DNA of 64,000 nucleotides, taken from contig NRSV01000039.1 in NCBI GenBank assembly GCA_002286855.1, positions 62,001-126,000 on the forward strand, given 5' to 3'. Positions 1-11,634 of this stretch are shown one piece after another. The DNA is from Bipolaris cookei (Eukaryota > Ascomycota > Dothideomycetes > Pleosporales > Pleosporaceae). The notes beneath the pieces were generated by a model. The model worked only from the letters and a program-made list of their open reading frames with translations, was not told the DNA's origin and made no database searches. Position numbers and translations under genes: made by a program. How positions within the stretch are numbered: the stretch's first letter is position 1; every line of letters starts with the position of its first letter.

Positions 1-681
1 AGCGAATGGTGGGTGGTGGTGATCGTGGTGAACGAATAGGAGGGCCTGTGGCGTATTATTACATGGAGCAGACCCGAACACAGGTTTGGGTGACAAACAC
101 GATTGCGTGTCTGTTGGAGTAGCCTCCAACCGAGTGGGACTAGAAAAGAAAGACGGTTGGGCTAATCGAATGTGTGTGTACATAGTATGTGTGCTTTGAT
201 CATGCAAACGGCACCCTACTGCGATGCGACGACTCGTGCAAGCAATGGTGTTAAGCACAATGGGCGTAGTGGTGGTAGTACTGGACCGAAAAGGCCCAGT
301 TGGCATAGCGCCACTTTGGAGTCACATGCGGTTAGACCGTTCAACTCGTCGCGTCGCGTCACGTCACGTCGCTTGTCGTGACTTTGGGAAATTACGCTCG
401 CAGTCCAAGCGTGTATCTGCAATTGACCCTACCACACTCGGGCACACAGTTCATCGCTGCTCGTTTCTGATATTTACGAAAAGGCTAAGACACTTTTGCA
501 TCAACTCTTTGGCCTTGGGCTTTCTCGCCAACAGTCTGCCCGACCCTCCACACGCCTTGCAACTCCATCCGATATCAGCTTCACACCGTTGTGCCCCGCA
601 TTCCACGACGCCGACTTAGTCAGATAACAACCACCTGCCAGTATCGAACTAAGCCAGCAACCCCTAGAGGCAGCAGCGCCT
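1..681. other. Upstream region of the Mrc1 gene, no gene seen
   Basis: No reading frame here looks like a real protein. The only notable structure is a run of five 5-base units of the form CGTCR at 347-371. The rest is probably promoter and 5' leader of the downstream checkpoint gene, plus possibly the 3' flank of a gene outside the window. Confidence 0.5.
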
Positions 682-3600
682 ATGTCGCAGTCACCAGCAC
701 GCGTGCTGGACGCGTCCGTAAAGCCCCGAACAAAGCTTCTCGCAGCACTACGGAAACCCACAGCCGAGTCTTCAGAAAGCGAGACTGAGTCTGGTAATGG
801 CAGCTCATCATCTGAAGATGAGTCACCTGCTCCCACTACCCTGTCGAAACCCCTCGCAATGGCAATACGCCCACAGCTGGACACAGACACAGCCAATGAC
901 GTAGACGAGAGCGACGGAGAAGATGCATATGAACGTATGAAGAAACGATTGGCAGCCAGCAACACCTTAGCGATAGCAGAAGCAGATCCACAACCAGCAG
1001 AGGGAGGCATACATGTCGTTGCTACTGTTGAAAGTAGCAATGATAAAGACGAAATGCCTGTGCGCGCCAACGTTCGCAAATCGGTTACGAAAAGAACAAA
1101 AACCGTGAGCCCTCGTGCCTCGCCATCGCCAACCGTACGATCACAGACAGCATCACCGGGTCTGTTTGTCACGCCAGATCCCTCGCCAATCAAGAACAAG
1201 TCCAGAACAGTAATAGATGCCGGCTCCGATTCGGAATCATCACAGCCCGCACATAATGCAGGTCTGCAAGAGCGAGTACGACGTATCCGTGAGGAGAGGC
1301 TGGCGAAGCAACAAGAGCAAGAGGCACAGCGGAAAAAGTCTAATAAGACCACGCGGCACCGGAGCGAGGAGGGCTCTGGAAGCGACACAGATGGTGAGAG
1401 TGGCAGACGGCTTACCCAACAAGCCAAGCCAACTCGAAAAGCGGGCAAGAAAGCCATGGAGGCAATGGCCCGGGACCAACAGCGTATCAGTCGCAACATG
1501 CAGCTCACGCACCAGGCAAAGACAAAAAAACGCTTCACAACTCAGGATCTCTTCAAAAAGTTCAACTTCCAAGCGCCAAACACCGATGCAGCAGCGCTTC
1601 CAACACCTGAACCAAGCTCGGCATTGACTTCTTCCGATGCAGAGGTGAACCAAGTGCAGAATGCTCAACCGAAAAGCCCATCAAGACAGAAACATGACGT
1701 AGAAATCCACGCCGTGCCGAGCGATGAGAAAACTGTTGATATGGGGTCAGAGACACAGAATGGCATTCACTCTCCACAGTCCGCCAAGCTCGACAAGGGC
1801 AAAGGAAGAGCACCAGAGTTCCAACATCTTCCGGAGCATCCATGGATGAAACAAAAAGAGACATCGACGCAGCAAAATACTGTAACAGATACAAAGACTG
1901 CTCGGGCTGACGATATGGTGGAGCTCTCAGACTCAGACGATGATATATCTGTGAAACAGATAAAAAGCAGGTTCCCCGTCTTCGATCGATTGCCCGTCAA
2001 GAAAAAGGACGAAGGTGGCTCACTTGTACATCTGCGTGCTCTTGCCCAATTGGCAAAATCACCTCCAAAGGGCAAGAAAGGTCAAAAGTCTGTCACCCGT
2101 GGTGAGATGGAGCTTTTGTTGGCTCAAAAGGCTCGTGAACAGACTGCCAAAGCCCGAGAGGAGAGAATTGCCGACCTCATCAAACGAGGTCACAATCCCG
2201 AAACCGAAGAGGAGAGAGAAAAGCGCCAAGAGGAAATCGACGACATGGTGGCCATGCTCGAAAAGCAAAGACAAGAAGACCTCCAGCTCGCCAAGAGAGA
2301 AAAGAACGAGGCCAAGCAAAATGGTGAAACGCTAGATGAACTTCCGTCTAGCGACGAGGAAGACGGCGATTATATTGGAAGTGGAGAAGAAGACGCAGAT
2401 AACGATGACGATGATGATGAGAACCAAGAAGAAGCGGAAATCGAGTTTTCTGGGTCCGAAGACGAAGAAACCGAAACTCTTGATGGTGCTGAGGGCGGTC
2501 AAACAGAAAACACTGACGGGCCTGTTGACAAGATGGCTGATGGGGATGAGGAGCCAGGAGAGACCGATCAAACACCTCATGATGACGAAGATGTGCATAT
2601 GGAAGACGATGACGTAAATGTACCTCTTCGAAGGCGAACGGCCAACAGAGCCCGCAATCGAGTCATCGAAGATGAAGATGAAAGCGACACCGAAACAGTC
2701 AAGAATGCCACTCCAACCCAAGCAGCGACTCAAGACGACGCAATGGCCGCCTTCGGTTTCGGCAAAGCCAACGCCGACGTAGGCCTCACGCAAATGTTCG
2801 CAGGCACAATGGCCGAGCTTGAATCAGAATCTCGGTTTGCGCCTGTTGTTAACACTGAGCAAGATTCTCTCGAGTTCTTGCGAAACCTGCCCGAAACTCA
2901 ACCTGTTGTGCCTTTCAACCAGGCGTCAGACTCCATGGTTCCCAACAGCCAATCCATAGTATCGCCACAAAAGACCTCACGAACTAGCCCCGAGTCCAAC
3001 TTGAACTTGGGTATTAGCCAGGTGGTCAAGACTTCACCCACCTTCTCGCAGACACAACTGGACGATTTTGAGCCAACCCAGGATGCCGGCTTTTCCTTTT
3101 CGCGTTCGCCAGCAGGTCTCGCCCCACCCCCATCCACAGTTGACACTGTCATGATGACTGTTGCTGAGTCTCCTATCAAGCAAAGAAAGGGTAAACTTCA
3201 ACGTGGAAGACGGGAGATGACTGTAGAATTCTCTGACGTAGAGGAAGACTTGGAAGATCATAAAGAAGAGGAAGAAAGTGAAGATGACATTCAGCGGCCA
3301 CCTAAGCCTAGCAAGGATGCCTTCAGAAGGATGCAGCAGGCGGCTGAGAAGGCAAAGGCGGCCGAAGAATTTGACAAGAAGAACAGCATGGCAAGGGAAG
3401 CTGTTATGGAGCAGGCCGAGGAGTCCGAAGATGAATATGCTGGTCTCGGAGGTGCCAGTGACGACGAAGAGGGAGAGGAAGACGAAGAGCTGAAGGCCAT
3501 GATTGATCACAACGATGTCAAGGTCGATGAACGCCAAATCGCTGCTTTCTATGCGTAAGTACAGCCACATGTCTCATGGTTCATAAATTCTGGTACTAAT

Positions 3601-4645
3601 TTATCGCAGCGACAAAACAAAGAAAGACGATGAGAAGCAGCTTGCCGAACTTTACAAGAAAATGCAAAGCAAAGGCGGTCTACGCAGGCATGCAGGTGGC
3701 TACGATGGCTTCGACATGTCCGATTCTGAAGACGAGGCCGAAATGCGCCAACGCAAGAAGCGTGCAGCGTTCCAAAAGCAGACCAACGCCTTGTTGCAGG
3801 ACCAAAAGGTCAAGGCCCTCGCTGACGATGACAAGAAGAAGGCCTTTTTCAACACACTGGCCGACTTTGCTGACGAAGGTGAATACGATTACCTCAACAT
3901 GCCTGAGAAGGAGATAGATGTGGACTCTTCACGGTCTCAGTCTCAACCACAAAACCAAGACGATGACATTACCATACCAGACTCGCAGAGCCTCTCTACG
4001 TCAGGAAACAGCCCATTGAAACGCAAGTCTGAGAGCTCACAGAAGGAAAACCGCCCACCTCCACACATGCGCCGCACAACCGCGTCTGACGCACTAAGTC
4101 GTAAGCCGCTCACAGCCGACGACGTCAAGCACTCTATTTCAGAGCTTATCGAAGACCAACGCATTGTGATCCCAGACTCGCAATTATCAGACGCCGAGGA
4201 AGACGAGGAGCAGACACACGCCAGCAAGCAGTTTCCTCGGCGAAAGCCAATCATCGACCGCCTGACTTTAAGCCGGCAATCCACAGTGGAAGAATCTACT
4301 GCAAGTGCAGAGTCAAACATGGCTTTCCACAACCCGACGCGTGTAGCCACTGCACCAGGCTTCCGCGTCCCCTCGCTCATTCGTCAAGCTACCAGTAATC
4401 TATCCATTAGCAGTGAGCGTTCTAGCGGTAGTGGTGCTTCTGCTTCGGCCCCCAAAGAAGCGGGTATTAGAAGAGGCGGTACTGGACGCAGCAATATCCA
4501 TGCGCAAGCAAGAGAAGCGGAGCGCAGGCAGTTGTTGGAGAAGAAGGAAGGAAAGAGGAAAGAGGCGCTTAGAAAGAAGGTTGAAGGTGGGAGGAAGAAG
4601 GGTATGAGGAGTGTATTGAGTGATCTTGGGGGTGGGTTCGAGTGA
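682..4645 (+). CDS. mrc1: Mrc1/claspin-like DNA replication checkpoint mediator
   Basis: Two exons, 682-3554 and 3610-4645, joined across a 55-nt intron (GTAAGT donor, GCAG acceptor), give 1302 residues. Mrc1/claspin travels with the replisome, links helicase and polymerase, and carries the checkpoint signal from the Mec1/ATR kinase to Cds1/Rad53. Visible support: a highly acidic, low-complexity protein; the motif KKRFTTQDLFKKFNF near residue 290; a cluster of SQ/TQ sites around residues 700-800 (including FSQTQ and EPTQD), the expected kinase targets; and a conserved C-terminal MRC1 region around residues 920-1010 with GGYDGFDMSDSEDEAEMRQR. The joined exons read smoothly through FYADKTKKDDEK. 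It is a little longer than the yeast homologues (about 1000-1100). The start is the first ATG of the open frame. Two ACGCGT boxes lie just inside the coding region. Confidence 0.9.
699..715. promoter_or_regulatory. Two MCB-like ACGCGT boxes
   Basis: Perfect ACGCGT hexamers at 699-704 and 710-715, 11 bases apart. ACGCGT is the MluI cell-cycle box bound by MBF in yeasts, which drives G1/S genes. They lie inside codons 6-12 of the Mrc1 gene, so they may be only coding sequence; a regulatory role is inference. Confidence 0.25.
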
Positions 4646-5857
4646 TTTTTCCGATGTTTGCATGAAATGAGGATGGTGTGGTTGGCATCTATGTTCTACT
4701 GGGTTTGGCGTTATCGTAAGCGTTATGAATGAATGCACCGACGAGCATTTGGATAGCGTTTCTCTGTTGATGGAGGGTTAGGGTAGTGTTTGGCTTGTGG
4801 CGTGCGAGATATCGTCATAGTATCATGAGTACTTAATCATATTTATCTGGCCATTCATCTTTTCTTGGACAACACCGTGTTTGTGAGATTAGCTATTTAG
4901 TGATTGGGTTAGGCTTTTGTTTTGTCTCGAGAGAACTGAACTCCGAACCGCCTGTGCAATTCGTCATGTTTGCGGATATTCACAATTGGGAATCAACAGT
5001 CACAATCAGTGAGCAAATTCGATATTTCCTTATCTTAGCATGTCACCTGCACTGGATCAGACTGAGTGCAGGAGGTGAAGGAGTATTGTATTCTGGACGT
5101 GACCTTAGTAGAATATACTATGAGCACGAGAAATATTGTGGATGTCCGTATAAGTAAGGTAACAGCGATCGGATAGCTCGGAAGCTCTACCCCGCACACA
5201 GCAGTGGGCAACTCCCACAATAGGACCAAAGCAGAGAGCATAAGAAGAGAACCTTGTACGCACGTAAAGAAGAATAATAACAAGAACTTTTACACACACC
5301 TGTCTTTTTGGCAACCCTTCTGCATTCGTGCAAACCCTCTTTAGCCCGCGCGCACATGCTTCGTACCTTGCTGTTTGCACCCGGTCCATGCTTATGCTAG
5401 CTAGCTACAGAGCCCATTCAACAGTGGAATTATTTAAACAAAGCTGTAGCACAAAGCTACGCAATTTCCTATGCCTGCATGTAATTTCAAGTGAATATGA
5501 CATTGCGTCATTGAAACTACTGCATATGTGCGCGATTGTTTTGGATCTTAACATGTGCATCAACTATGAATAAAAATCCATGAACAGTAGTTAACCTCAA
5601 CAATAGTACAAACATGCGAACCAATATCGAATATGCAAAGCATTCTCGAAATCATCCCCCGTTAGCAATAACAACAATAACAAGGTGTAAACATAGTCCT
5701 GTGTTGCCGTCACTTGGTATCCCGGCAACAAGCCTCAAATTCCTCACTCTCACTTTCACTTTCACTGCGCTATATTTTGCATCCTACAACAAAACAACTT
5801 CTGTCAACCCTACACTCAACTCCATCGCAACCAAATCGATCAAAAAACCCCCAAATT
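4646..5857. other. Intergenic, no gene seen
   Basis: Holds the 3' flank of the Mrc1 gene and the upstream region of the first RING gene. Short frames here lack family similarity. The last 120 bases before the RING gene start are pyrimidine-rich (CTCACTCTCACTTTCACTTTC-like), as in many fungal promoters and leaders. Confidence 0.5.
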
Positions 5858-6597
5858 ATGCCTCTTTTTTCTGGTAAAGAAGCTTTCATCATTCTCGGTC
5901 TCTCACCGATCCAGCATTCCCTCCACCACCGCTCGCAAAACTGCACTATCTGCACTCTCCCTCTTACCATGCACCCCAGTCTCCTAGCAGAGACCCCACA
6001 CAAAGCTTTGGAAGCAACTTCTCAGGTAGGTACCCACCACACTCCCCAATCAAACTCTCCAAGCCAATTACCCAGCGCCCTCCCCACCCCGCCACGCGCA
6101 TCAACCTCTGCAACCACATTGTCGGCAAAGAATGTCTCATCGTCTGGCTCGACATCAGCTGCATGTGTCCCGTGTGCAATCACATTCTGTTCGACGCCAC
6201 CGACGAGGAGATTACGGAGCGCGACGTCGTGTTCGTGTACAAGAAGTTGCGGCATTTATGGAGGAAAGGGGAGATTCTGGCGGCGATTGAGAGGGTGTTG
6301 AGGAGGAAGAGGTTCGAGCAGGGGTGGCGCGAGGAGCGGGCGCCTGGGGTTGATGTGCAGGAGAAAGGGGAGGGAGATGGTGCGGCGTTTAAGGGAGAGT
6401 TTTGGAATGGGAGTGAGGATGGGGATGAAGAGATGGAAGAGGAGGAGGCCGAAGAAGGCGGAGGAATTGAGACGAAAGAGGTTGAGGAGGACGACGAGAA
6501 CGAGGACGAGGAGATGGAGGACAAAGAGAATGAAGGCGAGGGCTTTGATGATGTTGAGGGTTCGGAGGATATGGAAATTTCGGACTCTTCAGAGTGA
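5858..6597 (+). CDS. Small RING-type zinc finger protein with acidic tail
   Basis: Two exons, 5858-6025 and 6076-6597, with a 50-nt phase-0 intron (GTAGGT, CCCAG), give 229 residues. The intron splits the RING: exon 1 supplies C-T-I-C and exon 2 supplies INLCNHIVGKECLIVWL followed by C-P-V-C. This is the fungal variant of the finger (C-x-H-x5-C) in which one usual cysteine is replaced. The last 90 residues are very rich in Glu and Asp. RING proteins commonly act as E3 ubiquitin ligases, but the target is unknown here. Without the intron the finger cannot form, which supports this model. The next gene, on the same strand, is another small RING protein of different sequence. Confidence 0.7.
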
Positions 6598-7087
6598 CTG
6601 GGCTCAAAGTCTACATACCAGGTGCTGGACTTGTCGAATGCTTGGTCAACAAGTCAGATGGATACATGGCTGCAACATCACATTTGGGTAACATGACGAC
6701 ATATCACATCACCTCAACAGTCAAAAATCTTATACCTCTCCCATCGCTCGAAGTCCCTATATCTTGCAATGTGTTTCCAATGCTCAGATTACGCAAGCCA
6801 TGGGATTCAGGTTCCGATCAAGACCCCTTTCTTACACTGACATTAGGTCGTGATCCATCCACCCACCGACCGGACGCCAATTCTCCTTGCTAGCATTGGT
6901 GCACCATGAGATGTATCTGAGCAATCCGGCACCCCCATCTTGGACGCCACATAAAGGGGGAGGGGGGTAGACAGTCATGCAGTCAGCTGAGTACCAAGCG
7001 TCTCAACCTCCACGTCAAATAGGAGCTAATCCATTTGTTCTCCTTATTGTTCTTCTCACTCACTTTGATCAGTTGTGTGCCACCGAA
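6598..7087. other. Intergenic, no gene seen
   Basis: Spacer between two RING genes on the same strand; nothing recognisable. An in-frame upstream ATG at 6977 could extend the next gene by 37 residues. Confidence 0.5.
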
Positions 7088-7666
7088 ATGCTCCACTCGT
7101 CACGAACCACCTTTCTCAAAAAAGACATCGAACCTTGCACTACAACCACAATCCCATGTCCCATCTGCCACGAAACAATAGCATGCACCGCGTTAATGCA
7201 GGGCCTGCGCGCTCGCATAAGAAACACCAAGACGGCAGCTAGAATGCTGCTTTCAACCTGCCACCGCAATGACAACACCAGTCACAACACCACCAGTAGC
7301 AGTAACGTGCTGCTTCGGCCTCGTACTAAGCCATCTCGCGGCAACTCCATGATACGAGTCAAGCGATGCGGCCACCACTTCTGCTACGACTGCCTCGAGA
7401 CATGGGTACAGAAACAAAACACTTGTCCCATGTGCAGAGACCGGCTCTTCAGTGAATCACGGCGCGAAAGGTACATGAACGAGAGCGACCAAGGGGATAT
7501 GGCGTTGTTGCTGGGGTTGAGGGGATACCTTGATATGCACGAGGCGAGGGAGATGAGCGATCCAGTTGTGCGGAGTGCACTTGGCGACGGACATGGTTAT
7601 CGAGGAGATACTAGGTGGGTGGATGTGTATGGGAGTGTAATGGTGCAGGGAGGCGAGATGCTATGA
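7088..7666 (+). CDS. Small RING-HC finger protein
   Basis: Single-exon frame of 192 residues from the ATG at 7088. An in-frame ATG at 6977 would add 37 residues with a hydrophobic stretch (FVLLIVLLTHF), so the start is uncertain. The finger is a canonical C3HC4 RING: C-P-I-C, then after a long insertion of about 60 residues RCGHHFCYDCLETW and C-P-M-C. Probably an E3 ubiquitin ligase with unknown substrate. The long loop between the first and second metal-binding pairs is rich in Thr, Asn and Arg and looks disordered. The C-terminal part is unrecognised. Confidence 0.65.
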   Translation: MLHSSRTTFLKKDIEPCTTTTIPCPICHETIACTALMQGLRARIRNTKTAARMLLSTCHRNDNTSHNTTSSSNVLLRPRTKPSRGNSMIRVKRCGHHFCYDCLETWVQKQNTCPMCRDRLFSESRRERYMNESDQGDMALLLGLRGYLDMHEAREMSDPVVRSALGDGHGYRGDTRWVDVYGSVMVQGGEML

Positions 7667-7943
7667 CGGAAGGACGGCGGCATAAATAAACATGAAAAAC
7701 AAGAAACGATGGGCAGGTGGTGGCATCTATGGCGCACTTTCGAGTGTGTTTGTTTGGCTGCTTTTAGCAGAAGTAAAGAGCCGTACTCTGGGCGTGGGGC
7801 CGTTATACTACGGTTGTGTATACCATAAATGTGAATTGTCAAACAAGAGAGCGCTGATAGGTTGGTGGTGGCTGTGCAATAAAGCAAGAGTGTGGCTTAG
7901 CGCAAGCCTGCCTCTGTGGCTAAATGGTTGAATCTGCATTGGA

Positions 7944-7946
<3 letters not shown>

Positions 7947-7975
<29 letters not shown>
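7947..7975. repeat. TTA trinucleotide microsatellite
   Basis: Uninterrupted TTA repeat of nearly ten units in a non-coding region downstream of the second RING gene. Confidence 0.95.
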
Positions 7976-9569
7976 CCACTAGAGTCTATGCAGCTCGAGA
8001 CTATGTAAGACTTTGGTCGGTGGCCGTTCTATATAGTGGTTGTTTACAATTTGAGGGGTTGTGTTATATAGTGTGACTGGTGCTTCGGCTTATATCTAGC
8101 TTAGCTATTTCTAGCTTTCTAGATGCCTAGCGCTAAAGAGCAGTTTGAAACACACGAAGAGATAATCTGTAGTGGAGTGGTAGTAGCATTGTGACTGTCT
8201 CGGGGTATGTGAAGCCCTGACGCATGATGTTTTGGACTTGGCCGCATACAGCATTACTACTGTGTAGTAAATGGCCTGAATACAAATAACATGCAGATGT
8301 GCAAACCGTAGCAGAGAAAAAGCTATGGCAGCGTCACAAGCATATCCGGGGCAGAGGTCCTGGGTTCTTGCATGACAGATGCGGGAGTGTCTCGGCTTTC
8401 ATGCTTAACTTTTGACATGGATTGTTACAAAGCGACCCGTGACCCTTCTACGTTGAACCCGTGATTGTGATGAGATTGACGAACGCTACACATCGGCTTT
8501 ATTGTCCTCACCGGTCGCTGAAACTTGGAGAATACCAGCAGCCATGAACCAAGCCCATGATTGTCGTCAGCACGGGCACCAGGGTTAGCAACTTACAGAC
8601 AAGTAGGCAGACGTGAAGTTGCAGTGTGCATGGTCAAAACAAACGTGGATGAGCATGTTCAACAGAAGCAACAAAGCCAAGCACATTTCTCTTTCCGGTC
8701 AGCACAGACATGAGTCACACATAAGCGAAGAAAAGATGCATGCCACCCCAGACGCCGCGGCGGCGTGCCAGTGCTAGTGCCAGCACCAACAACCAACGCC
8801 TTTGCGCCCCACTCCACATCCCCTAGCTTTGCTGCCTGGACATGTGTCGTAGCGTCTGTGTATAAAGGGACGTGATGCTCTCGTTCTCGCAGCGACGCCG
8901 AATGCCTCGATCCTTCATGCGCTGTTGTCAGAGTGACACGCGGCAACAGAGCAGGAGGAGGCATGGGCCGTCGCACCAGTCGCAAGGGGGTTGAGCAGAT
9001 TGCAGAGTGTGCAGCGAGCGGCAGCACAGCAGCTGAGCAGCGCAGCCAGCAAAAGGCATCAGGTCGTGCTGTCATGAAAAATTTATCTTTTCGTGTTGCG
9101 CCGTTGCAAGGTGGCCAGAGGGCGGCAGATGAGGCGAGGGGGTCGAGTGGACGGGCTGGGGTTTGGGCCTTGGCTCAATCCGGGCCAGTGCGTCGCCATG
9201 GCTGGTCCTCGTAGGCACCAGCAAAGCTGCCATGATGATCAGTCCAGCACCACAAACTGCTCTCGCCCCCACGACGCGACGAGGCCATGCAATGTGCGTG
9301 CAGCTAATAGCAGCAGCAACAATGGGCAGCGGGAGGAGCGGTGCAGTGCAAGTATGGACAGCTGCACAATGGTGATGAATTGGAGACGGATGGCGATGAC
9401 GACGGGCAGAAGAGGTGAAGGAAGAGGCGAGTTGCATGATGCTGGCAAACCCCCTTTTCTTCACTAGCAAAATCTTCTCGCTACCCAAAAGGTAACGCTA
9501 AGCCCCCCAATCGCCGCCTTATCCTTGCCCACTAGCGCCGCACTAGTAGCTTGGCACGTCGCCGCCTAT

Positions 9570-9583
9570 GAGTATAAATACTC
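9570..9583 (+). promoter_or_regulatory. TATA box inside a short inverted repeat
   Basis: GAGTATAAATACTC: a consensus TATAAATA flanked by arms GAGTAT/ATACTC with a two-base centre. It lies about 640 bases upstream of the start codon of the TATA-binding protein gene and is the best TATA box in the gap. Use as that gene's promoter is inference. Confidence 0.35.
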
Positions 9584-10220
9584 GGCTTCCTCCCAACTTT
9601 TTGACGAGATTTCCGCCTTGCCCGCCGTTGTCGCAACACCGCAACCTCTCAGCCCCATCGCCGCAGATCGGACTCAATTTAGTTTCACCTGCGCGCCCTC
9701 TAATACTTGCGACCCACAAGCTTCGGTGTGCCCAATTTGCACATATCCACTCTCTCAGAGGTCCTAGGCGACTGCGATACTGCGATCGGCGCTAGCTTCA
9801 TCCAGCCTGCGATAGCCTTGCGAAGTAGCCTCAGCCCCAGTCGCGCCCACGACTTACCCCGCCAAAGGCCTACTGGCTACGCTTTTGGTCACTTAATCTC
9901 CACACTAACCCGGCCGTCCTATTTGCGACAGCTTCCACCACCATCACCACTACCTACTCGACGATAGTCTTGTCGGCGTTTGCGAGGGACACATTCGCTT
10001 GTAGCTCTCCTGCCTCCGGTACCGTCTCCACCTATCCCATAGGCAGACCCCATCTCCCCGTGCGTCGACCGACCTCGCTCTACACAAGCGATCTCGTAGT
10101 CCGCCCGCCTTGACCGTCGCTGCCGTCACAAAGATCTCTATTCTGACCTGGGCAGTCTGTCAAGATACCTATATCTCTCCACTAGCGTCTATCGCTCCAA
10201 ATCCAATCAATAATCTCATC

Positions 10221-11074
10221 ATGGATCCAAACTCTCTCACCTCTCATCCGTCCACCGCCGCACAGGCTCAGACGGTAAGCTCTTGTGATGTCTAATTTGC
10301 CGCGCCATTCTAACCTCATCTCCCAGTTCGTCGCCCCTGGCTCTCTCTCCTACCCTCAAGGCGCGAACTTGGACATGACTGCACCCTCCACTGAGCACAA
10401 CACTCAACAGGTCGCTGAAAACGCGAACGGTGTTGCTACCCCCGCGGCTACTCCCGATACCCAGAATGGTCAAGTGCCTTCGGGTATCGTGCCTACCCTT
10501 CAGAACATTGTCGCTACCGTCAACCTCTCCGCTCGCCTTGACCTCAAGACCATTGCTCTTCATGCCCGCAACGCTGAGTACAATCCCAAGCGTTTTGCTG
10601 CCGTCATCATGCGTATTCGTGAGCCAAAGACAACGGCTCTGGTCTTTGCGAGTGGAAAGATGGTCGTCACTGGTGCCAAGTCTGAAGATGATAGCCGTCT
10701 TGCTTCCCGCAAATATGCGCGGATCATCCAGAAGCTGGGGTTCAGTGCCAAGTTCACCGTATGTCTTGCCGCGCTAACCACTTTTCAGCGCCACACTAAC
10801 TTTATAACAGGACTTTAAGATCCAGAACATTGTCGGCTCTTGCGACATCCGCTTCCCCATCCGTCTCGAGGGTCTTGCCTCACGTCATCACACTTTCTCG
10901 TCGTATGAGCCCGAACTGTTCCCTGGTCTCATCTACCGTATGATGAAGCCTAGAATCGTTCTTCTCATCTTCGTCTCTGGCAAGATCGTCCTCACCGGAG
11001 CAAAGGTCCGCGAGGAGATCTACCAGGCGTTCGAGCTCATCTACCCAGTCTTGTCGGACTTCCGCAAGTCTTGA
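10221..11074 (+). CDS. spt15: TATA-box-binding protein (TBP)
   Basis: Three exons, 10221-10274, 10327-10758 and 10811-11074, with two 52-nt introns, give 249 residues. TBP binds the TATA element as part of TFIID and is needed by RNA polymerases I, II and III. The C-terminal 180 residues hold the two pseudo-symmetric repeats of the saddle: first PTLQNIVATVNLSARLDLK through NAEYNPKRFAAVIMRI and ALVFASGKMVVTGAKSED; second KIQNIVGSCDIRFPI through PELFPGLIYRMMKPR and LLIFVSGKIVLTGAK. The second intron falls exactly between the repeats (AKFT then DFKIQN). The N-terminal 65 residues are variable, as in other fungi. The first exon encodes only 18 residues. Confidence 0.97.
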
Positions 11075-11634
11075 GCAGTTCTATCCACAATATTTTCCTC
11101 AATCAGCCTTGAATAACCACCTGGCTCTAGGCGACATGGCTATGACTTGGGTATTCTACTCAACCTTATCTTTTTTTGCGGCATTGCATGGTGTTCCGAG
11201 GTGGGCTTATTTTCCTTTGACTCAAACTTTCCAAAACTCTACAACATATCCCCAGTCACGATTAGACATCTGTACATGGGCAGCCTTCATCTCTTGGTAA
11301 TCCGGTTACTGAAGGCTTTTCTTCTCTCTTCTCTTTTTTGATGGGTACGACTGCGTTGGCGGGAGGCGCGTGGGGACGATACCGAGATTGCTTTATTCGA
11401 CAGATGATGAAACGCGAGGACGCGTTGATGAGTGCGACCGTAAAAGTTCGCACTGAAGAGGGCCCTCTTTGGTTGCCGATAGGATGCCAGGGCTCCTCGG
11501 TGATGGATGCTCAATATCCATTGTGTATGTGTATATGACTCTTAGCCTTGAGACAAGTTAGGCATTAATGTCATTACGATATGATAATACCCCGTGGCCC
11601 TGCTAGGCTTATGATGCTTCCTTCATCTCATGTC
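11075..11634. other. Intergenic, no gene seen
   Basis: Convergent 3' flanks of the TBP gene (plus strand) and the GH47-like gene (minus strand). Nothing recognisable. Confidence 0.5.

Larger units (their letters stand above)
7667..10220. other. Long region upstream of the TBP gene, no convincing gene
   Basis: About 2.5 kb. It contains a TTA microsatellite (7947-7975), a stretch near 7990-8170 rich in TAGCTA/CTAGCTT-like words that could be a decayed repeat, and overlapping frames on both strands at 8.6-9.5 kb that show no family similarity and shadow each other. The last 640 bases, after the TATA-like box at 9570, are pyrimidine-rich and are probably the leader of the TBP gene, possibly with a leader intron. 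Confidence 0.4.

Noticed and set aside
501..1538. 345-codon minus-strand frame opposite the Mrc1 gene
   Set aside because: It is the antisense shadow of an acidic, Ser/Asp-rich coding exon; its Ser/Leu/Arg-rich composition has no family similarity.
7990..8170. Possible RIP-worn miniature transposon with TAGCTA-rich sequence
   Set aside because: No terminal inverted repeats or target duplication could be found by eye.
8659..9488. Overlapping 124-138 codon frames on both strands before the TBP gene
   Set aside because: They shadow each other, have GC-rich low-complexity composition and no recognisable motif.
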